Assembly: GCA_021846985.1 (NCBI GenBank)
Contig: JAJZVX010000015.1
Coordinates: 1-64,000, forward strand
Direction: 5' to 3'
Origin: Acidobacteriota bacterium
Lineage (GTDB): Bacteria; Acidobacteriota; Terriglobia; Terriglobales; Acidobacteriaceae
DNA length: 64,000 nt
Shown: one piece after another, positions 53,025 to 61,030 of the stretch
Numbering within the stretch: the stretch's first letter is position 1
Layout: every line of letters starts with the position of its first letter
Translations under genes and position numbers: made by a program
The notes under the pieces: generated by a model
Told to the model about the DNA's origin: nothing
Databases searched by the model: none
Seen by the model: the letters and a program-made list of their open reading frames with translations, nothing else

Positions 53025-53735
53025 TTAGTGCTTGCCCGCCGCCTCGGCCACCGCCGCATCCAGCGGCACTCCCGGACCCATGGTCGAACTGAGCGTGACG
53101 CTCTTGACATACTTACCCTTGGCCGCCGAAGGCTTGGCGCGAACCACAGCCCCAATCACCATGCTGGCGTTGTCGATCAGCTTTTGCGCGTCGAAGCTCA
53201 GCTTGCCCACCGGTACATGCACCAGGCTGGTCTTGTCGGCGCGATACTCCACCTTGCCAGCCTTGATTTCCTTCACCGCCGCGGCCACATCCATGGTCAC
53301 GGTTCCGGTCTTGGGATTCGGCATCAGGCCCTTGGGACCGAGCACCTTGCCCAGCCGGCCCACCACCTTCATCATGTCGGGCGTGGCGATCAGCGCGTCG
53401 AAGGCGGTCCAGCTTTCCTTCTGGATCTTCTCCACCATCTCTTCGCCGCCAACAAAATCCGCGCCCGCCTCGGTGGCTTCCTTTTGCCGGTCGCCGCTGG
53501 CGATCACGGCCACAACCTTGGTTTTGCCCAGCCCGTGAGGCAGCACCACCGTGCCGCGCACCATCTGGTCGGCATGCCGCGTATCCACACCCAGACGCAT
53601 GGTCAAATCAACGGTCTCGTCGAACTTGACATACTTGACTTGTTTGAGAAGATCGACAGCTTCAGGCAGCGAATACACCGGCTTGGTGACAGCGGCGCGC
53701 GCCTTGGCAATATTTTTGCTGGTTTTTCTGGCCAT
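53025..53735 (-). CDS. rplA: Ribosomal protein uL1
   Basis: A 236-residue protein of the ribosomal L1 stalk. Typical blocks are [70 protein letters not shown] and [20 protein letters not shown] precedes the ATG. It is the first gene of the rplA-rplJ-rplL-rpoB-rpoC run. No rplK lies upstream, whereas most bacteria have rplK immediately before it. Confidence 0.98.
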   Translation of the reverse strand: MARKTSKNIAKARAAVTKPVYSLPEAVDLLKQVKYVKFDETVDLTMRLGVDTRHADQMVRGTVVLPHGLGKTKVVAVIASGDRQKEATEAGADFVGGEEMVEKIQKESWTAFDALIATPDMMKVVGRLGKVLGPKGLMPNPKTGTVTMDVAAAVKEIKAGKVEYRADKTSLVHVPVGKLSFDAQKLIDNASMVIGAVVRAKPSAAKGKYVKSVTLSSTMGPGVPLDAAVAEAAGKH

Positions 53736-54247
53736 TCATCCCTCGTCTCCCACCGCTTCCGCCTGCCCCTTTGCGAGGAACCCAGAGTGCCTTGCCGCAC
53801 ATCGAACGGGTCCGGAAACCGTGGTGCTCTTGACGGCACAGGATTTCCCCTGCGCACATCTACGAATCATAGCGGAACGGCCCGTGAATTGCAACCAACC
53901 TCCGCTCCCCGCTTGCTCTCGGCGCACTTTCTCCCAAGCAAGAGAGAGCCAGGCAAAAGAGAGCGTGGAGTGGCGGCCTGGCGGAAACAGCGCAAATATG
54001 TTCGAAAAGGCTGGGCGCGGCTGGGCGGCCATGCTAAACGGGGAGAGGAAGAAGTGATACCCGCCCATACCCTGAAAACCGCTGGTTCTGTGACCGATGC
54101 TGAAGAGTCGTCCCGGCCATCTCGCCACGCCGCCCTTCGCATCTCATCTCCGGCCCCGGGGAGGCGGACCGAAAACCGGCCACGATCTCCACGCCTGATG
54201 TTCTTTCTTCTTTTCCCCCACCCACCTCCTGTGTCAAACTAGCCCCC
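53736..54247. other. Divergent region upstream of rplA without a gene
   Basis: About 510 bases holding the rplA promoter and its ~124-base leader, and presumably the promoter of the rightward 36-residue gene. Reading frames crossing it are Arg/Pro/Ser-rich and lack any family pattern. In particular, no rplK, nusG or secE coding sequence is found here. Confidence 0.6.
53866..53894 (-). promoter_or_regulatory. sigma-70 promoter of the rplA-rpoC block
   Basis: Reading leftward, TTGCAA (53889-53894), a 17-base spacer and TATGAT (53866-53871). The -10 matches five of six and the spacing is ideal. The predicted start near 53859 gives a leader of about 124 bases to the rplA ATG, room for an L1 binding site. 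Confidence 0.65.
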
Positions 54248-54358
54248 ATGGGGAATAAAGACAAAGGCAGAAAAGAAGTCAAGAAGGCGCCCAAGCCCAA
54301 ACCAAAGCCGGAACCTGGCCATAAGCGCGAGATCTTTACGCCGGCCCCGCCGAAGTAA
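54248..54358 (+). CDS. Small basic protein, 36 aa
   Basis: ATG at 54248 opens a 36-codon frame MGNKDKGRKEVKKAPKPKPK... ending REIFTPAPPK, with Lys and Pro making up about half of the residues. Similar MGNKDKG-type lysine-rich small proteins occur, from memory, in many bacterial genomes without known function. A clean intrinsic terminator follows about 50 bases downstream, which supports a real short transcript. It is divergent from the rplA block. Confidence 0.6.
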   Translation: MGNKDKGRKEVKKAPKPKPKPEPGHKREIFTPAPPK

Positions 54359-54408
54359 GACGCGCGGAACCGATTCAGCCCGATGTGACAGGCGCTGCGG
54401 ATGCAGGA

Positions 54409-54437
54409 AGCCTTCTCTGCAAAGAGAGGGCTTTTTT
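54409..54437 (+). terminator. Intrinsic terminator of the 36-aa gene
   Basis: AGCCTTCTCT (54409-54418) pairs with AGAGAGGGCT (54423-54432), 10 bp with one wobble around GCAA, followed by a run of T. Oriented rightward. Confidence 0.8.
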
Positions 54438-54511
54438 GCGCGCGCATCCCCGCGCCACCGTCGAAAAGGCGCGCCGGAACTGCGTTGCCGCGGAAGCTCT
54501 CCGCCTCCTGC

Positions 54512-55660
54512 CTACACCTTGATGAAGATGCCCCGCCGGTACATCCACCAGGCGATCAGCCACACGGCGAAAAGCACCGCGCAGGACTGGGCGACGGGGG
54601 CAAAGACGCCGGCGAACCGGAAGCCGCCGCTGAAAACCGCGATGCAGCTGTCGATCCTGCCCTTGACGAGGTCGTTGAGGCAGTAGATAAAGAGCGAGTT
54701 CATGCCTACGACCATCAGTGGAAAGACGGCGCGCCTCAGTTTGAAGACATCGACGAGCAGGTAGAAGAGCAGCAGGCCAAGGATCGACCAGCCGGTGGTG
54801 TAAAGCGTGTAGGTGGCTGTCCAGAGCCACTTGTTGATGGGAACGACGGGCGAAAAGGCCAGGCCGAGGGCAAAGGCCGCGGCCATGCCGGAGGCGAGAA
54901 TCTTCATCTGCGCGGCGCGGGGCCTGCCGCTGCGCAGTAATGTGCCAACCCAGACGCCAAAAAGAACCAAGGGAATCTCGCTGACCAGGTTGAGCGTGAC
55001 GCAGCTCCACGGCAGGTTCCAGCTCGCCAGGCCCACCCAGCGGTCCAGCCGCGCTCCGGCATTGGTCGCCTGGGCAAAGGCTCCGCCGGCTCCGGGAAAG
55101 AGCAGGTAAATGGCGGAGTGGGCGGCGAGTAGAGCGGCTGCCGTCACGACCTGCTTCCACCACTTGAGGCGCATGAGGAAGAAACAGGCGAGATAGGTGA
55201 TGGCGACGACGGTGAGCACGTTATGAATCGAGAAGTGGGCGCGGCGATCGTCGATGGAGACGAGGATTTGGCTGATGATCACCAGCCGCAGGCAGCGGAT
55301 GAGCACATGGCGCGTGGTGTCGCACCGGGTAAAGCCCTGCTGGGCGCGGCGGGCGAAGGCATAGGGCATGGCCACACCCGCCATGAAAAGAAAGGCGGGC
55401 ATGATCAGGTCGTAAAACACGGCGCCGCCCCAGGGGCGGTGCTCAAACTGCTCGGCAATGAGGCGATAGAAGCCGCGGCTGGGAAGCTGGGCAAACCCGA
55501 AGCCGTCGGAGACAAGCAGCAGCAGGATGAGGCCGCGGTAGGCATCGAGAGGAAGGAAGCGGGCCCCGGCTTCAGCCTGCGGGCCGCTTGCCGGGGTTGC
55601 GGCGCTGAACTGCTGCCGTAAGACCGCTCTCCGCCCGGAAGGTGCGGGAATCGTTGCCAT
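54512..55660 (-). CDS. Membrane acyltransferase-like protein (DUF5009/NagX-type)
   Basis: A 382-residue membrane protein with about ten hydrophobic segments. The opening RFLPLDAYRGLILLLLVSDG (residues ~33-52), the loop AVFYDLIMPAFLFMAGVAMPYAFARR, and the end FPLMVVGMNSLFIYCLNDLVKG match the family related to heparan-alpha-glucosaminide N-acetyltransferase. Such proteins move acyl groups to extracytoplasmic sugars; the acceptor is unknown here. GGGAG precedes the ATG at 55660. Downstream of the Ser/Thr kinase gene on the same strand, 163 bases apart. Confidence 0.85.
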   Translation of the reverse strand: MATIPAPSGRRAVLRQQFSAATPASGPQAEAGARFLPLDAYRGLILLLLVSDGFGFAQLPSRGFYRLIAEQFEHRPWGGAVFYDLIMPAFLFMAGVAMPYAFARRAQQGFTRCDTTRHVLIRCLRLVIISQILVSIDDRRAHFSIHNVLTVVAITYLACFFLMRLKWWKQVVTAAALLAAHSAIYLLFPGAGGAFAQATNAGARLDRWVGLASWNLPWSCVTLNLVSEIPLVLFGVWVGTLLRSGRPRAAQMKILASGMAAAFALGLAFSPVVPINKWLWTATYTLYTTGWSILGLLLFYLLVDVFKLRRAVFPLMVVGMNSLFIYCLNDLVKGRIDSCIAVFSGGFRFAGVFAPVAQSCAVLFAVWLIAWWMYRRGIFIKV

Positions 55661-55823
55661 GGCGAGTCTCCCTTTCCTGATCGAGCGCCGCGGACGGTTC
55701 GGATGGAAAGGCAAATTGTAGCGCAGAGCGGTCTACGCCTGGCGGCGGCGCTCTTATCCCCAGAGAACAGGCAGCAGGTTCGTGAAATCCGAGGTCTCCA
55801 GAACGCAAGTGCCCGGCAGCGGC

Positions 55824-56804
55824 TTATCGCCGCGCGAGGATGAGCATCAGCCCGAACAGCGCCAGAGGCACCAGGGCCAGCGCCGCATAGAGCAGAAGCT
55901 TGCGCAGGCCAGCAGCGCTGCCAGACAGGCGCGGCGGGCGGCGGCCTTCTTCTTCCACGCCCACCAGCTCGGGATGCTCAAGCTCCCAGGCCATCTCCAT
56001 GGCGGTGGCGTAACGGTGGCGCGGATCGCGCTCCAGAGCGCGGTTGAGAATCTCCTGCAACTGGGGCGAGACGCCGGGGTTGAGCGCGCGCACCGGCGGC
56101 GCATCGCGCATCACGCGCTCGTTCATCACCGCGAAGGGATTGGGGCCGCTGAAGGGAGGCTGGCCGGCGAGCATCTCATAGAGGATCACGCCCAGGGCAT
56201 AAATGTCGCTGCGCTGGTCGCCGCGCTGGCCTTTGACCTGCTCGGGCGCAATGTAGTCGGGCGTGCCCAGGGTGGGCGACAGGCTGGCGAATGTGAGGCG
56301 GCGGGCTTCCTCCTTCATGGCAATGCCAAAGTCGATCAGCTTGATGCGGTCCCCGTCCATCACCATGATGTTTTCCGGCTTCATGTCGCGGTGGACCACG
56401 CCGTGCTTGTGCATGTAGTCGAGGGCGTCGCAGATGGCGACGGCCAGGCGCACGGCGCGATCCACGGGCAGGCGGCCGTCCGCGTTGAGAACGGAACGCA
56501 GAAGGCGGCCCTCGACCCATTCGAGCACCATGTAGAGGCGGCTTCGGCGCTCGTCGTTGAATGTCTTGACCACTCCAGGATGATCGAGTTCCTGGCCGAT
56601 CTCCTGCTCGCGTTTGAAACGCTCCAGGAGCACCGGGTCGGACTCCATCTGCGGCAGCGGCACCTTGAGCGCCACCGTGCGCCCGCTGTCGAGGTCGGTG
56701 GCGCGGAAGAGCGTGGACATGCGGCTCTGGGCCACCACCGCCTCCATGCGGTAGTGATCGAGCCGATCACCAGGCTTCAGTTCGACAGCGGGCTCAGAGG
56801 ACAT
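55824..56804 (-). CDS. Ser/Thr protein kinase, membrane-anchored (catalytically complete)
   Basis: A 326-residue Hanks-type kinase. All catalytic elements are there: K47 in VALKVPL, HRDMKPEN with D140 and N145, DFG (D158), TPDYIAPEQ and SDIYALGVILYEML. A single C-terminal membrane segment (about 302-322) anchors it, with no extracellular sensor domain. It contrasts with the degenerate kinase at 20449-21864. The start at 56804 puts the kinase domain at the usual distance. Divergent from the esterase gene, with 100 bases between. Confidence 0.93.
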   Translation of the reverse strand: MSSEPAVELKPGDRLDHYRMEAVVAQSRMSTLFRATDLDSGRTVALKVPLPQMESDPVLLERFKREQEIGQELDHPGVVKTFNDERRSRLYMVLEWVEGRLLRSVLNADGRLPVDRAVRLAVAICDALDYMHKHGVVHRDMKPENIMVMDGDRIKLIDFGIAMKEEARRLTFASLSPTLGTPDYIAPEQVKGQRGDQRSDIYALGVILYEMLAGQPPFSGPNPFAVMNERVMRDAPPVRALNPGVSPQLQEILNRALERDPRHRYATAMEMAWELEHPELVGVEEEGRRPPRLSGSAAGLRKLLLYAALALVPLALFGLMLILARR

Positions 56805-56904
56805 GCCTCTTCGATTCTTGCATGCGCGGGCGCGAGAAACACAGCGGAAGAACCGCATGGCGGCGGCCGCCGGCCCGACCCGCTATAGTGGGAGGGAACT
56901 TTTG

Positions 56905-58071
56905 ATGCATCGCTGGATGGCATGGACGGCCGCCGTGGTTGCGTGCGCCTGCGCGCTGGCGCCCGTCTGCGCCCGGGCAGGCTCGGGCAGGCTGGGCGGC
57001 CGCCAGGACACCGGCTTTCTCAACCGCACAGTCAAGGTGGGACGGGTTGCATATCGCTTCCAGGTGTACCTGCCCGAGGATTGGCGGCGCAACGACCACA
57101 AGCTGTGGCCGGTGATCCTGTTTCTGCATGGGCGCGGCGAGCGCGGCACGGAAGGCATGTGGCAAACGCAGATCGGTTTGCCCGAGGCGGTGCGCGACCA
57201 TCCGGAGCGCTGGCCCTTCGTGATCGTGATGCCGCAGTGCCCACCGCAGAATTTCTGGACCGATCCGGAGATGCTGGCCATGGCCATGGCGGCGCTGAAG
57301 CAGGAGACAAAGGAGTTTCACGGCGACCCCGCGCGGACGTATCTGACCGGACTGTCGCTGGGCGGCTATGGAGCCTGGGAGCTGGCCCGCGACTATCCGC
57401 GGCGATGGGCTGCCGTGGCCATTGCCGCCGGCGGCATCTTCTGGAGCTATGCGCCGGAACGCTGGCGGAAAGCCGCTACCCTGCCCGCTGACTACGCGCA
57501 GGCGATGGGCCGCACGCCACTGTGGCTCTTTCACGGCGGCGACGACGACGTGGTGCCGGAACGCGAGAGCGAGTTGATGTACGCCGCGCTTCGAGAGACC
57601 GGCATCCCGGTGCGGCTGTGGGTGTACCAGGGGCTGAAGCACGACTGCTGGACGCGCGCCTACAACGAGCCGGAGCTGCCGCGCTGGCTGCTGGCGCACC
57701 GCGCCGGGCAAATCGAACCGGCCACGGCCGAACGCCTGGTGATTCCCGTGCATCCGCCCGCCATCCGGCTGCCTGTTGCCGTGCTGGAAAGCATGGTGGG
57801 CGAGTACCGCAACAACCGGGGCCACCTGGCGGCCATCCTCTTCCGCCAGGGTGAGCAGTTGTTCACCAAAAACGCTTACGGGCAAACCACGGAGCTGGCC
57901 GCCGAGTCGGCCGGCGTACTGTTCTATCCGCACGGTGCCAGCGGACCGCGCATCCTGGTGGAACGCGATGCCCGGGGGCGTGTGACGGCGCTGCTCTTGC
58001 GCGACGACCGCCACGAGGAGCGCTGGGAACGAATGCGCCCGGACCTGCGTACTCACTCCCAGCCCGAGTAA
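56905..58071 (+). CDS. Secreted alpha/beta-hydrolase (esterase/phospholipase-like)
   Basis: A 388-residue protein with signal peptide (1-25, ending CARAG). The hydrolase core shows the oxyanion LHGRGERGTEG, the nucleophile elbow GLSLGGYGAWELA, the acid region FHGGDDDVVP and the His in GLKHDCW. This matches LpqC/poly(3-hydroxybutyrate)-depolymerase-type esterases. A ~110-residue C-terminal extension (YRNNRGHLAAILFRQGEQLF) resembles the small beta-domain attached to some serine hydrolases. GGAGGG stands 8 bases before the ATG and a TATAGT 15 bases before it. Confidence 0.9.
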   Translation: MHRWMAWTAAVVACACALAPVCARAGSGRLGGRQDTGFLNRTVKVGRVAYRFQVYLPEDWRRNDHKLWPVILFLHGRGERGTEGMWQTQIGLPEAVRDHPERWPFVIVMPQCPPQNFWTDPEMLAMAMAALKQETKEFHGDPARTYLTGLSLGGYGAWELARDYPRRWAAVAIAAGGIFWSYAPERWRKAATLPADYAQAMGRTPLWLFHGGDDDVVPERESELMYAALRETGIPVRLWVYQGLKHDCWTRAYNEPELPRWLLAHRAGQIEPATAERLVIPVHPPAIRLPVAVLESMVGEYRNNRGHLAAILFRQGEQLFTKNAYGQTTELAAESAGVLFYPHGASGPRILVERDARGRVTALLLRDDRHEERWERMRPDLRTHSQPE

Positions 58072-58133
58072 GACGCGCGCCTGCCGCGGTGGAGTAGCCT
58101 GTTCGCGGCTCGTTCCGCGCAAGGAAGGCGGCC

Positions 58134-58476
58134 ATGTACTGCAGCAAGTGCGGGGAGATCTGTGCAGAGGGCGAGGAACTCTGCCCCAAGTGTGGAACCC
58201 CGACGGGAAGCTCGATGGCGGCGCTGGCCGCATCCGCCGCTGATGCAGTGGACGCCGGCCGGCGGCGCGGCCTGGACGCTGCTGGCCCTGCGCCTGGCGC
58301 TGGCGGCAGCCGCGGGCCCGGCACTGCGCGAGCGCACCGCGTGGGGACAACGGATGGCGGTCGCGGCCGGCGTGGTGGCCCTCACCCAGTTTTCCATCGG
58401 GCTGGTGCCGGGAGCGTATACGCTCGTGAAGCTTGCGGGCAGGCGCAACGCCGCGCTCTACGAAGAGCTGGCTTGA
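58134..58476 (+). pseudogene. Decayed copy of the zinc-ribbon membrane protein (frameshift plus deletion)
   Basis: The frame from 58134 gives MYCSKCGEICAEGEELCPKC, a zinc ribbon like that of the intact gene at 58588, then turns into low-complexity sequence. A second frame, shifted by one, gives WTLLALRLALAAAAG ... GQRMAVAAGVVALTQF ... AGRRNAALYEELA to 58476. This matches the C-terminus of the intact copy (ARAALAVAAGWGLME ... GRMVAIVAAFLSLLRF ... GFRNASLYDQL). About 80 middle residues and the reading frame are lost, with the junction near 58215-58245. A sequencing error alone cannot explain the missing segment. Confidence 0.75.
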
Positions 58477-58587
58477 GGCGGCGCCGGAACGGATGGGATC
58501 GGATCAAGCGCCACGCAGCCGCACATACACTTGACGGCCTCGGCGATTCCGCGTCACTCTGGAATCTTCCGGGCAAAGGAGGCAACG

Positions 58588-59100
58588 ATGTTTTGTAGTG
58601 CATGTGGTCACGAGACAGCCCCCGGGCAGGCCTTCTGCCCGCAGTGCGGACGCCCGGCAACCGCGCCGATTCCGCCAATCCCCTCGCTCCAGTTCCAACT
58701 GCAGAACTACGCCAGCAAGATCCGGGCCCTCAGCGTGGTGTGGTACATCTATGCGGGGCTGATCATCGTGACCGGCGTCATCGGCATGACCTTCGCCAGC
58801 GCCTTCTTCGAAGGCCCCTGGGGACACTGGATGCGTGGGCCCTGGGGCCATGGCCCCCTCCCGCCGGATTTCTTTGGCCCCGCGCTTGTGCACATCGCGT
58901 GGATCTTTCTCTTCGCCCGCGCGGCGCTGGCGGTGGCCGCCGGCTGGGGACTGATGGAGCACGCGCCGTGGGGACGCATGGTGGCTATCGTGGCAGCCTT
59001 CCTCAGTCTGCTCAGGTTCCCCTTCGGCACCGCCCTGGGCATCTGGACGCTGGTGATGCTGATGGGCTTCCGGAACGCCTCGCTCTATGACCAGTTGTGA
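58588..59100 (+). CDS. Zinc-ribbon membrane protein (intact copy)
   Basis: A 170-residue protein: an N-terminal zinc ribbon MFCSACGHETAPGQAFCPQCG (CxxC...CxxC), a Pro-rich link, and three hydrophobic segments (about 51-72, 98-120, 126-165) separated by a Trp/His/Gly-rich loop GPWGHWMRGPWGHGP. AAAGGAGG is 5 bases before the ATG. It is a tandem paralogue of the broken gene directly upstream. Zinc-ribbon plus membrane proteins of this kind are common in Acidobacteria; function unknown. Confidence 0.88.
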   Translation: MFCSACGHETAPGQAFCPQCGRPATAPIPPIPSLQFQLQNYASKIRALSVVWYIYAGLIIVTGVIGMTFASAFFEGPWGHWMRGPWGHGPLPPDFFGPALVHIAWIFLFARAALAVAAGWGLMEHAPWGRMVAIVAAFLSLLRFPFGTALGIWTLVMLMGFRNASLYDQL

Positions 59101-59226
59101 GAAGACAGCTTTCAGCCGTCAGCTTTGCGCGGCGGCTTCGTTTGAATCCAGGGGCTGCCGTCATGCGCCGGACTTTGACGGCTGCGAAGACGAATCGGAG
59201 AGCCGCTTCCCGGCTACAATCTTCTT

Positions 59227-60216
59227 ATGAGCTTTCCTGAAATGCGGATGCGGCGGCTGCGCCGCAGCCAGGCCATGCGGGCGCTGGTGCGCGAAACCAC
59301 CGTCGCGCCCGGCGACCTGATCTACCCCCTCTTTCTCTGCCCCGGCGAGGGCGTGCGGCGCGCGGTGAGCTCCATGCCGGGCGTCTTCAACCTCTCCGTG
59401 GACGAAGCGGTGCGCGAGGCCGAGGAAGCCGCCAGCCTGGGCATCGGCGGGCTGCTGCTCTTCGGACTCCCGGAAAGCAAAGACGAACAGGCCACGGGCG
59501 CCTACGACGAGAATGGAATTGTGCAGCAGGGACTGCGGGCAATGAAAAAATCGGCCGCCGCCAAAAAACTGGTGCTGATGGCCGACACCTGCTTGTGCGA
59601 GTACACCAGCCACGGCCATTGCGGGTGCGTGATCGAGACAGAGGACGGCTGGACGGTGGACAACGACCCCTCTCTTGACCTCTTGGCGCGCACCGCCGTG
59701 AGCCTGGCCAGGGCCGGGGCCGACGTGGTGGCGCCCAGCGACATGATGGACGGGCGCGTGGCGGCCATCCGCGCGGCGCTCGACAAACATGCCCTCCAGA
59801 ACACGCCCATCCTGAGCTACGCCTCGAAGTTCGCGTCGGCGTTCTACGGGCCGTTCCGCGAAGCGGCCGACTCCGCACCTCAGTTTGGCGACCGCAAGAC
59901 CTACCAGATGGATGGCGCCAACCTGCGCGAGGCGATGCGCGAAATCGACCTGGACATCGAAGAAGGCGCGGACATGATCCTGATGAAGCCGGCCATGCCC
60001 TACCTGGACGTGATCCTGGCGGCGCGGGATCGGGTGGACGTGCCCATCGGCGCCTACCAGGTTTCGGGCGAGTACTCCATGCTGCAGGCAGCCTTCGAGC
60101 ACGGCTGGCTGGACCGCGACCGCGCGACACTGGAATCGCTGGTGAGTATGCGCCGCGCGGGCGCCGACTTCATCGTCACCTACTTCGCCAAGGAAGCGGC
60201 GCGGCTGCTGAGCTGA
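59227..60216 (+). CDS. hemB: Delta-aminolevulinic acid dehydratase (porphobilinogen synthase)
   Basis: A 329-residue enzyme condensing two 5-aminolevulinates to porphobilinogen. The zinc-type metal site [12 protein letters not shown] (C122, C124, C132) marks it as the Zn-dependent form. Schiff-base lysines K201 (SYASKF) and K254 ([11 protein letters not shown]) are present, as is PSDMMDGRV. Length normal. TACAAT at 59215-59220 is only 6 bases from the ATG, with no Shine-Dalgarno between, which suggests a leaderless message. Confidence 0.96.
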   Translation: MSFPEMRMRRLRRSQAMRALVRETTVAPGDLIYPLFLCPGEGVRRAVSSMPGVFNLSVDEAVREAEEAASLGIGGLLLFGLPESKDEQATGAYDENGIVQQGLRAMKKSAAAKKLVLMADTCLCEYTSHGHCGCVIETEDGWTVDNDPSLDLLARTAVSLARAGADVVAPSDMMDGRVAAIRAALDKHALQNTPILSYASKFASAFYGPFREAADSAPQFGDRKTYQMDGANLREAMREIDLDIEEGADMILMKPAMPYLDVILAARDRVDVPIGAYQVSGEYSMLQAAFEHGWLDRDRATLESLVSMRRAGADFIVTYFAKEAARLLS

Positions 60217-60274
60217 GCCGGGACCGCCTCCGCGGCAGCGGCGCGGCCGGCACCGGCGCCGGCCAAGAAAACCA

Positions 60275-60304
60275 TTGCGGCGCGCTCGAAAAGAACGCTA
60301 TACT
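60275..60304 (+). promoter_or_regulatory. Promoter of the YbjN-like gene
   Basis: TTGCGG (60275-60280), an 18-base spacer and TATACT (60299-60304), giving a ~30-base leader with GGAGG before the ATG at 60342. Confidence 0.5.
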
Positions 60305-60341
60305 TCGCCATCTTCTATCCCCAGAAATCGGAGGTTCTGCG

Positions 60342-60842
60342 ATGGTTTTGCGTGGCGTATCGCGCTGGGCGCGCTTTTGTCTCGCCGCCGTGGCCATGAT
60401 TCTATTGGTTGTGCCCGCCGGCGCGCAATCGAACAATGATCAGATTGCCAAGGTCCTAAGCCTGATGAAGTCCTGCGGTTACAACTATCAAACCAGCAGC
60501 ATGCCCACGGTGTGGACCATTCACTCCACCGGCAAGCATCTGAAGGACATCAAGGTGGTGGTGGCCATCGGGCCGGACGTAGACAGCGAGCTGATCATCT
60601 TTGTCACCGTGACGGAGAAGCGCCGGATGCCCGTCACGACCGATTTTATGCGCTATCTCCTGCAGCAGAACGACGCACTGGACCAGGTGAAGGTCGGCTA
60701 CGACAGGGACGGCGATCTCTTCGTGCGCATTGACGGCACGCTGCGCCTGGCCGACGCGGAGTACTTTCGCCACATCGTTACGCAGTTGCAGGAGTCCTCG
60801 GACATTATCTACGGGCAGATCGAGCCGCAACTTCTGCCGTAA
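60342..60842 (+). CDS. Secreted YbjN-like / type III chaperone-fold protein
   Basis: A 166-residue protein with signal peptide (1-28, VPAGAQS). The mature part (IAKVLSLMKSCGYNYQTSS ... DFMRYLLQQNDALDQVKVGYDRDGDLFVRIDGTLRLADAEYFRHIV) has the alpha/beta layout of YbjN/SycE-like proteins, with the typical hydrophobic-Gly-Asp-Leu-Phe-Val strand. Role unknown; export to the periplasm is unusual for that fold and well supported by the leader peptide. GGAGG precedes the ATG. Confidence 0.75.
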   Translation: MVLRGVSRWARFCLAAVAMILLVVPAGAQSNNDQIAKVLSLMKSCGYNYQTSSMPTVWTIHSTGKHLKDIKVVVAIGPDVDSELIIFVTVTEKRRMPVTTDFMRYLLQQNDALDQVKVGYDRDGDLFVRIDGTLRLADAEYFRHIVTQLQESSDIIYGQIEPQLLP

Positions 60843-61001
60843 TCGGCGCCCTTTCCCCTGCGGCGCGGCCCCCGGCCGCGGTGTCGCGGGCCGCGGTCGC
60901 CAGCCGGCCGGCTTCTCTCCCTCCGGGGCGGCATGGAAAACCCTTGCGCCGGGGAAGACCGCACGGCCACGACTCCAAGAAGGGTCTTTTACAGAGGCCG
61001 A

Positions 61002-61029
61002 CGCGTGTGCTTTCCTAGACGCACACGCG
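61002..61029 (+). promoter_or_regulatory. Hairpin abutting the purine-permease start codon
   Basis: CGCGTGTGC (61002-61010) pairs perfectly with GCACACGCG (61021-61029), and the ATG begins at 61031. No Shine-Dalgarno is visible before the ATG. It does not match the conserved core of the purine riboswitch. Confidence 0.5.
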
Positions 61030-61030
61030 C

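Noticed and set aside
52878..54242. A 454-codon plus-strand frame opposite rplA and its upstream region
   Set aside because: Over rplA it is antisense of a conserved gene; the rest is Arg/Pro/Ser low-complexity sequence.
60241..60264. GC palindrome after hemB as a terminator
   Set aside because: Arms can pair, but an A-rich stretch rather than a T-run follows, so an intrinsic terminator is not supported.
60843..61030. Purine riboswitch before the permease gene
   Set aside because: The conserved junction and loop sequences of the purine aptamer are not seen; only the simple 9-bp hairpin is present.
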